Shown here one piece after another: positions 1 through 7,900 of a stretch of DNA of 39,977 nucleotides. The notes under the pieces were generated by a model. That model had not been told where the DNA came from, made no database searches, and saw only the letters and a list, made by a program, of their open reading frames with translations. The position numbers and the translations under genes were made by a program. Origin of the DNA: Croceivirga sp. (GTDB lineage: Bacteria > Bacteroidota > Bacteroidia > Flavobacteriales > Flavobacteriaceae); contig JANQRG010000049.1 in assembly GCA_028284665.1 (NCBI GenBank), positions 1 through 39,977 of the forward strand, given 5' to 3'. Position 1 is the first letter of the stretch; each line of letters opens with the position of its first letter.

Positions 1-894
1 ATTTCCTGATGAAAAGGTTTGATTATGTGTTAATGTCAGATTAAAATTGTCGTTGATATTGAGTCCCAATGTAGCACCAATCAGATGCACATTTTGTCCT
101 GCTTGTTCATTAACCAGCATGCCTGTTTCTTTGGAAAAGAACTCTGAACTACCACCATTCATATAACTGTAATCCAACGACAAATAACCGCTCTTGGTGA
201 TATCCTTGGTCAAATGACTTTCCAAAGTGAACAGCCCACTTTGTTCTACTTCCTGACCTTGGAAATCATTGTTCTTACCAATAATCGTATAGGCAGGAAA
301 AACTTCCAAAGTCATACTCTTTCCTGTTATCCAAGGGCCAATTCGTTGAATAAATGGCAATCCAATTTTTAGCTTAAACTGGTTACTTCCGATATTAACA
401 GGACTCTCGGAATCGTATTGACCTGTGGGGAAAGTAATACCAGTTTGCAGATATAATAAAGAAGGGCTTTCATGTCTTACAAAGTCCTTGATCATGAGCT
501 CCTCCGCTCCAATTAAGTTGATTGTATTCAACCAAGTCAAATCTCCAAAACCATGTTGGAAAACTGAGGAGGAAGTTGCCCCAGGGCCCAAGGGGTCAAC
601 GTTAAGAGTCGCTGTGATGTTACCAGCAGGAACGATAAGATTTGAGAAAAACGTTCTACCCAAAACAGGTTGACTTCTATTATAAGTGAGCATGTAAAGA
701 TTGTTATCAACTATTGTTCCTGGGGTAACAAAACTTAGGTTGTTGACCGAAGCATTGATCTTGGCATTGATAAAGTGTGCACTCAGAATATTCAGCTTCT
801 TCGGGGCCGCCAGGTATGTTCTTGGCCCATCAAGTTGTGCTTGGGCTGGCCCAAACATGAACAATGCTACTAAAGTGATATATAAATATTTCAT
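1..894 (-). CDS. MetA-pathway-type outer-membrane porin/transporter family protein (3' part outside window)
   Basis: The reverse strand opens at an ATG at 894 and stays open to the window edge, giving 298 codons with no stop, so the C-terminus is missing. The protein starts with a signal peptide (MKYLYITLVALFMFGPAQAQ). The rest is a run of alternating polar/hydrophobic beta strands with an internal TGITFPTGQYDSES segment, the style of the family annotated as putative MetA-pathway (phenol degradation) outer-membrane proteins. Such proteins are thought to be beta-barrels; the substrate is unknown. Only 25 bases separate it from the sulfatase upstream, so the two are probably co-transcribed. A second protein of the same general type lies at 2811-3617. 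The family assignment is by pattern recognition only. Confidence 0.7.
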   Translation of the reverse strand, partial: MKYLYITLVALFMFGPAQAQLDGPRTYLAAPKKLNILSAHFINAKINASVNNLSFVTPGTIVDNNLYMLTYNRSQPVLGRTFFSNLIVPAGNITATLNVDPLGPGATSSSVFQHGFGDLTWLNTINLIGAEELMIKDFVRHESPSLLYLQTGITFPTGQYDSESPVNIGSNQFKLKIGLPFIQRIGPWITGKSMTLEVFPAYTIIGKNNDFQGQEVEQSGLFTLESHLTKDITKSGYLSLDYSYMNGGSSEFFSKETGMLVNEQAGQNVHLIGATLGLNINDNFNLTLTHNQTFSSGN

Positions 895-919
895 GATTAC
901 TTTTTAAAATGTGGATGTA

Positions 920-2707
920 TTATTGTTTATCATCGATTTCAGGTACTGTCTCTGAACCTCTGGCAAAGTGTGGATCGTAGAATTCAGGCCTTGGTGGTAG
1001 TTTGTCCTCCAAACCATCATAAATTGAGTTGCTAGGTGCAATTACATTATTGATGGTCTTATATTCTTCCCAGTGTGCTATAAGCTCTTGGAGCTTTTCA
1101 GGATTGGATTCTGCCAAATTATGGCGCTCACCAGGGTCATCATCAAGATTGTAAAGTTCCCATGCTCCGTTTCCGTATGGAATAACCATGCTGACAAGCT
1201 TCCAAGGCCCTTTTCTAATGGCCTTACAGTTCCAAAGCTCCACTCCTATATAGTCAGAATCGGTTCTTGGGGACCTTTCCTGACCGTGGATTGTTGCAGC
1301 CCAGGATTTACCTTGCATTGGAAGCGTTGGTTTTCCCTTGAAGGTTGTAGGGGGAGTAACTCCAGCAAGTTCCAAGAAAGTGGGAGCAATATCTTTAACC
1401 TGCATTAGGGCCTCTTTATTTATTTGTCCCGCATTGGTTTTTTCAGGTGTTACCACAATCAATGGGGAACGAATCCCTCCTTCATAGGTAGTATATTTAG
1501 TTCCATTAAAAGGAGCTGCTGAGACTTGTGCCCATGAGGGTCCATAAGCGGTCCAAGAACCTTTTCTACCCCAATTTTCATGACCGTGATTGTAGGTTTT
1601 GGCCATCCAATTTGCCTTATTCGTAGCTGGATATTTCTTGTAGGTCTCAGCTTTTTGAGCAACATCTGGACCATTGTCCGAAAAGAAAACGATATAGGTA
1701 TTTTCTCTTAAATTGTTGTCCTCTAGGTATTCGATAAGCCTTCCAATTTCCATGTCCATATAATCCAGGACCGCAGCAAATACTTCCATTTTCCTTGCGG
1801 TAACTACTTGCGCCAAAGGTTTTAACTTATCAAATCCAGGTACGTACCATAGTCGTTCTCCCAATTCGGTTTTTTCTGATAGGATGCCCATCTCCACCAT
1901 ACGTTCTAGACGTTCATCTCGTAATACATCCCAACCTTTGTCAAAAACTCCTTGATATTTTCTTAACCATTTATTGGGTACCGCCAATGGGTCATGAGGG
2001 GCCTGGTGTGCCAAATACGCAAAGAAGGGTTTCCCATCACCTTTGTTGGAGTCGATATAACTAATTATCTTATCAGTGAAAGTGGTTGTTGCATAATAGT
2101 TTTTCGGTAATTCTTCAAGATATTCACCATCTTCAGAAAAATGATTTTTATCGATATGATCATCCATTGCCTTAAAGTCAAAATAGCTGCCTGCTCCAGA
2201 AAGCATTGAGAATGATCTTTCAAATCCACGTGCACGGGGAAGATACTCTTTCGCTTTGCCCAAGTGCCATTTTCCTGCCATATAGGTGTGATACCCATTT
2301 TCTTTAAGGATTTCAGATAATGCGGGAATATCGGTTCTGAGATGACCTTCATAGCCGACTACATCCATTTGGTTTTGAGCGGTTTTTTCATACATGTTTC
2401 CAAGCCCAGCTAAATGACTGTCCATTCCGGATAGTAGCATGGAACGTGTTGGTGAGCAGGTAGGTGCTACATAAAAGTTAGTGTAGCGGACACCCTCCTC
2501 AGCCAACTTGTCTATGTTAGGAGTGTTGATTTCACCTCCAAATGCTCCCACGTCCGAAAATCCCATATCGTCAGCGACGATGACGAGGAAATTTGGCTGG
2601 TCTTTTGTACTCTCCTGAGCATAAGTCCTGCCACATAATAGAAGCAGGGTCAATGCAAGCAGCGAAAGCATTTTCGATTTTAATTGATTTGTTTTCATAA
2701 TTTTCAA
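920..2707 (-). CDS. Secreted arylsulfatase (S1-type, formylglycine-dependent)
   Basis: A 595-residue sulfatase with a signal peptide ending near residue 30 (GRTYAQ). The formylglycine motif CSPTR is at residues 84-88, with Cys84 the residue to be oxidised. Metal-binding Asp46-Asp47 (VADDMG) and Asp344-Asn345 (SDNGPD), plus Lys146/His148 (GKWHLG) and His234/His238, complete the usual active-site set, so the enzyme looks intact. It should hydrolyse sulfate esters outside the cytoplasm, in marine Bacteroidota usually on algal polysaccharide; the actual substrate cannot be read from sequence. The Cys-type motif needs a formylglycine-generating enzyme, not present in this window. The start could be residue 1 or the Met at residue 4. 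It heads an operon with the porin-like gene ending at the left edge. Its promoter carries a putative LytTR-type site (2742-2811). Confidence 0.93.
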   Translation of the reverse strand: MKIMKTNQLKSKMLSLLALTLLLLCGRTYAQESTKDQPNFLVIVADDMGFSDVGAFGGEINTPNIDKLAEEGVRYTNFYVAPTCSPTRSMLLSGMDSHLAGLGNMYEKTAQNQMDVVGYEGHLRTDIPALSEILKENGYHTYMAGKWHLGKAKEYLPRARGFERSFSMLSGAGSYFDFKAMDDHIDKNHFSEDGEYLEELPKNYYATTTFTDKIISYIDSNKGDGKPFFAYLAHQAPHDPLAVPNKWLRKYQGVFDKGWDVLRDERLERMVEMGILSEKTELGERLWYVPGFDKLKPLAQVVTARKMEVFAAVLDYMDMEIGRLIEYLEDNNLRENTYIVFFSDNGPDVAQKAETYKKYPATNKANWMAKTYNHGHENWGRKGSWTAYGPSWAQVSAAPFNGTKYTTYEGGIRSPLIVVTPEKTNAGQINKEALMQVKDIAPTFLELAGVTPPTTFKGKPTLPMQGKSWAATIHGQERSPRTDSDYIGVELWNCKAIRKGPWKLVSMVIPYGNGAWELYNLDDDPGERHNLAESNPEKLQELIAHWEEYKTINNVIAPSNSIYDGLEDKLPPRPEFYDPHFARGSETVPEIDDKQ

Positions 2708-2741
2708 ATTATTAGGTTGTACTTTATTTTAAATTTTGATA

Positions 2742-2811
2742 CAATGTTATTGATGTGAATTCCACCCCGCCATCGCCATTTCCCGAATGGGGCTTTTCGT
2801 CTTCCCAACGT
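2742..2811 (-). promoter_or_regulatory. Putative LytTR-type activator site and -7 box of the sulfatase gene
   Basis: Read on the minus strand: distal half-site ACGTTGGGAA (2811-2802), proximal half-site CCATTCGGGA (2790-2781) starting 21 bp further on, then 31 bp, then TAACATTG (2749-2742), a 5/6 match to the Bacteroidota -7 box TAnnTTTG. No TTG is seen at the usual -33 spacing, as expected of an activator-dependent promoter. The proximal half-site is the weakest of the set (7/10 to ACGTTCGGAA). The distal site abuts the stop codon of the upstream gene. The same geometry recurs at 3644-3713 and 4785-4854. Confidence 0.55.
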
Positions 2812-3617
2812 TACTTGGTGCTACTTTTCTTTTGGAATATGGCTTTGGGAATCAGGGCAGTAAAGGAGGCTCTAAAGGTCCAGTCACCTCCAGTGAGTTC
2901 TGGGCTTTCAATTAGGTAATCGGCTCCAATCTGCACATTAAAAGGCAGGAATCCCTTTGGTTTCACAAGTTTTCCAAAACCGATTCCCATGGGTATGGTC
3001 CATCGATTATCAGAATCGGCTTCCCAGTTGGCCACCACTTTGGGAGAAGTGGATAGATAGTATCCGTTGGGCAGGTTGTAGTTGATAAATGGTTGGATGG
3101 TAAATGCCGAAGTATCACTCTCTAGCGACCAAACGTTGTTAACCAGCATCCCAATTACCCAATTGCTCGGTTTCATGACGCCAACTACGGATGGGCCAGC
3201 ACCCCATTCCTGAATCCCCAAATTATAACCTGCAGTAGGCAAATTGAATACGGGTCCTATACCCCAACTAACTTTGCCCTTCTTTGTGTAGAACACAGAA
3301 AGGTTTACATCACCTATGCCTTTAAAATTGCCCGACTCGGCAAAGACATTTGGCTGGTTAATAATGGGTAGAATTACTCTGGTAATAATCTTTCCATCCG
3401 CAAAAGGGATTACGGGCTGAATATTGACAACGTTCATTGTCCTATCAAAGGGGCCAACTCCAAAAGTGGTATTGTTTTGAAATGGGACGCTGATGATGTT
3501 GGCAATGGGATCTTGGGCAATTTTGGCCAATTCCTCTTCGGTCAGCTGACCATAAATTTTTAGGTTGCCCAGATACAGACATAGTATTATAAATACTATA
3601 GGTTTCAGATTTTTCAT
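2811..3617 (-). CDS. Porin-like outer-membrane protein (often annotated transporter or neuromedin U)
   Basis: A 268-residue protein with an N-terminal signal peptide (MKNLKPIVFIILCLYLGNLK..YGQ). A short helical stretch follows (LTEEELAKIAQDP), then strands with many aromatic and glycine residues such as WGIGPVFNLPTAGYN, consistent with a small outer-membrane barrel. Proteins with this beginning are common in Bacteroidota and are usually labelled transporter or, misleadingly, neuromedin U. Substrate and partners are unknown. It stands alone between the sulfatase and the channel operon and has its own promoter (3644-3713). It is of the same broad type as the protein at 1-894, so this corner of the genome encodes two such barrels under apparently common control. 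Confidence 0.75.
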   Translation of the reverse strand: MKNLKPIVFIILCLYLGNLKIYGQLTEEELAKIAQDPIANIISVPFQNNTTFGVGPFDRTMNVVNIQPVIPFADGKIITRVILPIINQPNVFAESGNFKGIGDVNLSVFYTKKGKVSWGIGPVFNLPTAGYNLGIQEWGAGPSVVGVMKPSNWVIGMLVNNVWSLESDTSAFTIQPFINYNLPNGYYLSTSPKVVANWEADSDNRWTIPMGIGFGKLVKPKGFLPFNVQIGADYLIESPELTGGDWTFRASFTALIPKAIFQKKSSTK

Positions 3618-3643
3618 GACTTCCAGATGTATTTGTTATTGCT

Positions 3644-3713
3644 CAAATCTAGAAGCGCTAATAACCATAAACACCCCGCAATTACCTATCGTTGCTGTAC
3701 TGCTTCCCAACGT
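3644..3713 (-). promoter_or_regulatory. Putative LytTR-type activator site and -7 box of the porin-like gene
   Basis: Minus-strand reading: distal half-site ACGTTGGGAA (3713-3704), proximal half-site ACGATAGGTA (3692-3683; 7/10 match), 21 bp apart start to start. After 31 bp comes TAGATTTG (3651-3644), a perfect TAnnTTTG -7 box, 26 bp upstream of the ATG at 3617. There is no TTG at -33. The geometry is identical to the sites upstream of the sulfatase and the channel operon. Confidence 0.65.
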
Positions 3714-3752
3714 GTTGGTTATTGCAAATGATGATAATAATTGTCGGTAAGG

Positions 3753-4451
3753 TTAAGGGTTTGAAGGATCTTGAATTAAATACTTACCGACCAACATAGC
3801 GACCAATATTGTGAGATAAAGTTGCCCCGTAATACCGATTAAAAGGGCGATTGATTGAGCTGGTGCCGTCAATGGCAGAACGTCTCCGAAGCCAAGGGAT
3901 GTAAGTGTAGTAAAAGAAAAGTAGGTAAGTTGATATAAATCGCTTCCCTGATTTAGATTGTACGAATTGGGAACTAACAAGTTTATGAACTGAAATAACT
4001 GACCTCCAAATAATCCAATTAAAAAGTAACCAGAAACGGCTGCCGAAATAATGTTCAAAGTAATTTTAGGACTGTTCCAAATGATATTAAAAAGACGATA
4101 ACTGAGAAAAGTGAGAAAGGCGCTGGTGAAAAAGGCCCTTAAAAACTTTACCACGGGAAGTAGTCCACTTTCAGCTCCAAGCCAGATAAAAATAATTGCT
4201 ACAATACCCATCGCAAAACCAACCAAAAAGTGCCGAATGGAATTGGAAATTAGTTGAATGCCAGTAAAAACAACGAATGACAATACTACCTGAAAAATTA
4301 ATGCCCTTAAATGTGGCATTAAATAAACGGGGATAGGCAGTAATAGTAAAAGAACGAGGCTTAATAAGAGCCAAGTAGAATTGTTTTTACCTCGGAAAAG
4401 AAACCGTTGCAGCTTAAGGTGATAACGATATGCCTTGCGAATTCTTCTCAA
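3753..4451 (-). CDS. Potassium-channel-family membrane protein
   Basis: A 232-residue membrane protein with about six hydrophobic segments. The C-terminal third is a clear two-helix pore unit: a transmembrane helix, the pore loop FTTLTSLGFGDVLPL, and a final helix (LLIGITGQLYLTILVAMLVG). The filter reads SLGFGD where classical K+ channels have TVGYGD. The GFGD variant is tolerated in K+-selective channels, but selectivity is not certain. No cytoplasmic RCK or cyclic-nucleotide domain is attached; the protein ends soon after the last helix. It follows the 103-residue gene by 6 bp, so the two are surely co-transcribed from the promoter at 4785-4854. Confidence 0.82.
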   Translation of the reverse strand: MRRIRKAYRYHLKLQRFLFRGKNNSTWLLLSLVLLLLLPIPVYLMPHLRALIFQVVLSFVVFTGIQLISNSIRHFLVGFAMGIVAIIFIWLGAESGLLPVVKFLRAFFTSAFLTFLSYRLFNIIWNSPKITLNIISAAVSGYFLIGLFGGQLFQFINLLVPNSYNLNQGSDLYQLTYFSFTTLTSLGFGDVLPLTAPAQSIALLIGITGQLYLTILVAMLVGKYLIQDPSNP

Positions 4452-4457
4452 AACGAT

Positions 4458-4769
4458 TCACTTTATGTTGTATCTAAGTTTGAGTAGTATTAGTTCTTCT
4501 TCCAGTTCATTCCGAAGCTCAGATAATCTATCGCTTCCCTTTCTTCCTTTTTGACCAGCTATCAAGCCGTTGATACACTTTTCCAAAAAAGGGACGTCTG
4601 CATTTTTGTTGCCGTTTATGAATGCCATGGTTCCTTTTAATGCGAATAAAAAGTATTGGGTCTCCGAAGTGTCCTGATAGAGGTTCATTACCCTTTCAGT
4701 CTTCTCCAAGTAATATTGTAATACCCTATGGCATTCATTGTGTAGTCTTTGCTTATCGTAAACGGTCAT
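4458..4769 (-). CDS. Small hypothetical protein co-transcribed with the ion channel
   Basis: A 103-residue, mostly helical, soluble protein (RLHNECHRVLQYYLEKTERV at the start, charged LSELRNELEEELILLKLRYN at the end) without a signal peptide. I do not recognise a family. It lies 6 bp upstream of the channel gene, so it may be a cytoplasmic partner of the channel. The frame stays open upstream with an ATG at 4784 and a TTG at 4787. I prefer the ATG at 4769, because the best -7 box (4792-4785) directly abuts 4784 and transcription starting a few bases downstream of it could not include that codon. If another promoter is used, 4784 is the start. Confidence 0.65.
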   Translation of the reverse strand: MTVYDKQRLHNECHRVLQYYLEKTERVMNLYQDTSETQYFLFALKGTMAFINGNKNADVPFLEKCINGLIAGQKGRKGSDRLSELRNELEEELILLKLRYNIK

Positions 4770-4784
4770 GGCAAGAAATTTCAT

Positions 4785-4854
4785 CAAAAGTATTCTATGA
4801 CTAATGGGATAGACATCGGTAATTTCCCAACGTTATTCCTTGACTTCCGAACGT
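4785..4854 (-). promoter_or_regulatory. Putative LytTR-type activator site and -7 box of the channel operon
   Basis: Minus-strand reading: distal half-site ACGTTCGGAA (4854-4845), proximal half-site ACGTTGGGAA (4833-4824; 9/10 identical), exactly 21 bp apart, then 31 bp, then TACTTTTG (4792-4785), a perfect TAnnTTTG box. This is the cleanest of three sites with the same geometry. It lies in the 138-bp divergent region shared with the giant sensor kinase gene that starts at 4908, so a bound regulator could also affect that gene. Confidence 0.7.
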
Positions 4855-4907
4855 ACTGCGATATTGCCCTATTATTAATATCTTGAAGTGGTCGTAATAT
4901 TAAGTCG

Positions 4908-7900
4908 ATGCCCTTCACTGCAAAGTTTTCCGATGTAGGAATCAATGTTCAAAACATTGATGGAAAGCCTATGCTCATTGAAAAAATTCATTCTGAAAGG
5001 AGGATTGAAAGTATTTCCTTGGATGTACCTCATATACTCAAACCATTGAGGTCTGAAGAAAACCGTATTTCTTACGATTTCATGGATATTGAAAGGTTTG
5101 ACCCACCAATTCCAAGAACTAAAAAGGATTTTATAGACCTTCTAAATAATTGCTTGCAGGTTGTCCATACCCTTAAGTCACTTCAGCAAAAGAATATGTC
5201 TATTGGGACTTTGTCATCTAGCAGGATTGCGCTAAATGAACAAAAACAAATAATGATTCTGGGTAATTCCTTATTTCGAGAAATACCCTTTACATCCTCA
5301 TCCGAGTTTTACGCTCTGGAAGATTTGTATTTCTTGGCTCCTGAAAACTATGAAAACACAGCGACAGTCGCTGATTATCGTTCAGATTTCTATTCTCTGG
5401 GGATTAATTTATATACATGGGTCACTGGAAGTCTGCCTTTTAAAGGGAATGATAGGTTAGAGCTAACCCACCAGCATCTCACCAAGACACCGATAGCTCC
5501 TTCAGATATTAACCCAAGAGTACACCCAAGCTTTGAAGAATTGATTTTGATTCTTTTGGCTAAAAATCCAAATAATAGATATGCCTCGGCATTTGGTCTG
5601 TTCCAAGATTTAAGTGAAATGATAGAAGTATACAAAAGAGATGAGGACAAAAAAATACAACTTCACAAGGATTACAATCCTGGTAAAATTGAATTTGCAT
5701 CTATACTTTTTGGCAGGGAAGACCAATTAGGAAAATTGGAAGAATGCTATAAGAAAGTAGGCTACCTGGATTCCCAAGTTGTTTTCGTAGAAGGTTACTC
5801 CGGAGTAGGGAAAACAAGCTTGATTAATACGTTCATTGAGGATTTATCTCCGAATAAAAACATAGTACTGGAGGGGAAGTTTGATCAGTTCAAGAATACA
5901 CCGTATTCCGCAATTCAGTCGGCATTTACCAGCCTGGAAAGACAACTTCTATTGAACGCAACACTTGATACAAAGAAACTTCAAAAGACTCTTAATGAAG
6001 TCCTTGGAAAGAATGCTGGAGTTCTCAAGGAAATTGTTCCAGGGATTTCTGCAATGGTACCTAAATTGGAAGCAGTTGAGACATTAAACCCGATTGAGAC
6101 CAGAAACCGCTTTGTTTATGTCTTTCAAAAGTTTTTTGAGGCGGTCGCAGACCTGGGATTGAAAATTATTCTGTTTTTGGATGATTGGCAATGGTGCGAC
6201 GTTCCATCTTTGGAACTCATTAACGCATTGGTCAGGATTGACAGTAAAAATATTTTTTTCTTGTTCGCCTATCGCGGTAATGAAGTTGGTAGCAATCATC
6301 ACTTTCATAGATTCAAAAAGGAAATAGAAAAGAGAGAAACTTACAATCACTTATTGGTATCTCCCTTAAACAGAAAATCGGCAAATGAAATGATAGCCAA
6401 CACTCTGGGGATGAACGAAAATGACACTTCTGAGTTTACAAAGCTTATTTTTCCAAAAACCGAAGGGAACCCGTTTTACATTAAACAATTCATAAACTCC
6501 CTACACCAAAATAGGACACTGAGTTATGATTATGACAAACATATCTGGAGGTGGAAAAAGTCGATGGTAAGTGCCGAAAATCTATCGGACAATGTGGTTG
6601 ACCTGATATCCAAAAAGATTGATAAGCTCTCTTACGAAGCCCAGATTATTTTTAAGGTTGCCTCCTGTATTTCGGGTCGATTCGATTTGGATTTGATATC
6701 AGAAATAAGTGGAATACAGAAAGTGTTAATGCCGATATTATTGGATATTTCTATTGGTAGTGGCTATATCATCAAGACCCAAAATGATGGTGTGACAAAG
6801 TATTCATTTGCCCATGACAGAGTACAACAAGCGGCATATCACCTTCGAGTACCGTCTTTTAATCTATCAACCGAGGAGCTGCATTATCAACTTGGAAAGA
6901 CTTTAATTGAAAAAAAAGATCAAACCCATTATTCCATCGGTGAAATCCTATTGCATTTTGTTAATGCTAAAGAACGTATAGAAATTGATATCGCCAAAGC
7001 GATAATCAAAGCGATACTGGGTCAGAATAGCGAATCGGGCCTCTCCATTACCCCTCAGGCGAGTAAACAATATTTTGAGCTGGGTCTTTTCCTCGTTGAC
7101 AAATTCGAAATATCAGAGTACCGCTTCCAGTGTTTGTATGGAATTTGCGAGTCCTTATTTCTGTTAAGTGATTTGGAAAGTGCTGAGATTTTTGCAAGTA
7201 GGGCTTTTTCGGCAACTACGGAAGTTTTGGAAAAAGTTCAGCTCCTAAGAATGAAAATGCTTTTTTACGAAAGCTATGCGATGTATGAAAGGAATATCCA
7301 AACGGGTTTGGAAGCTCTTGAATTGTTCAACATTGAGGGTCGAATTCAGTTTGAAAACAATGGCCTGGAGCAACTGATCCACAAGGAATATGAGCTATTC
7401 AACACTCTTTCTGCCAAAGACAACTTACTACAAGAATTGGCCCATCGAAAAATGACCGCTCCTGAGGATTTGGCCATTATGGATGTATTGGTTAACATGA
7501 ATGCCTCCGCATATTTTGTTGACCTTTATCTATTTGCCTGGAGCACCCTAAAAATGACCAACCAAACCTTGGAAAAAGGGTTGACGCATTCTACTCCTTT
7601 TGCATTGGTATTTATGGGGTCTTTACTGGTTGCTTTCTATAAGGAATTCGACTATGGCTATGAGTTTGGAAAAGTTGGAGTAGATTTACTCGCTCATATT
7701 GATAATGACCAATACAAAAGCAGGACATTATCTATTTTTCCAATTTTTATTCAGCATTTCAAAGAACCCATATTGGCAGGTACGTCCAATTTGGATGAAT
7801 CCATTTATAGTGGATTAGAGACGGGTGATCTGCCGTATGCAGGATACTCTTTTTATGCCAAAGTGCGGGATGCTTTTCTGGCAGGGGATGATTTGATTAA

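Noticed and set aside
1073-1408. 111-codon plus-strand frame
   Set aside because: It is antisense to the sulfatase, whose conserved C-terminal region explains the open frame.
920-3617. Polysaccharide utilisation locus around the sulfatase
   Set aside because: No SusC/SusD pair, glycoside hydrolase or lyase is near it; the flanking genes are porin-like and a channel.
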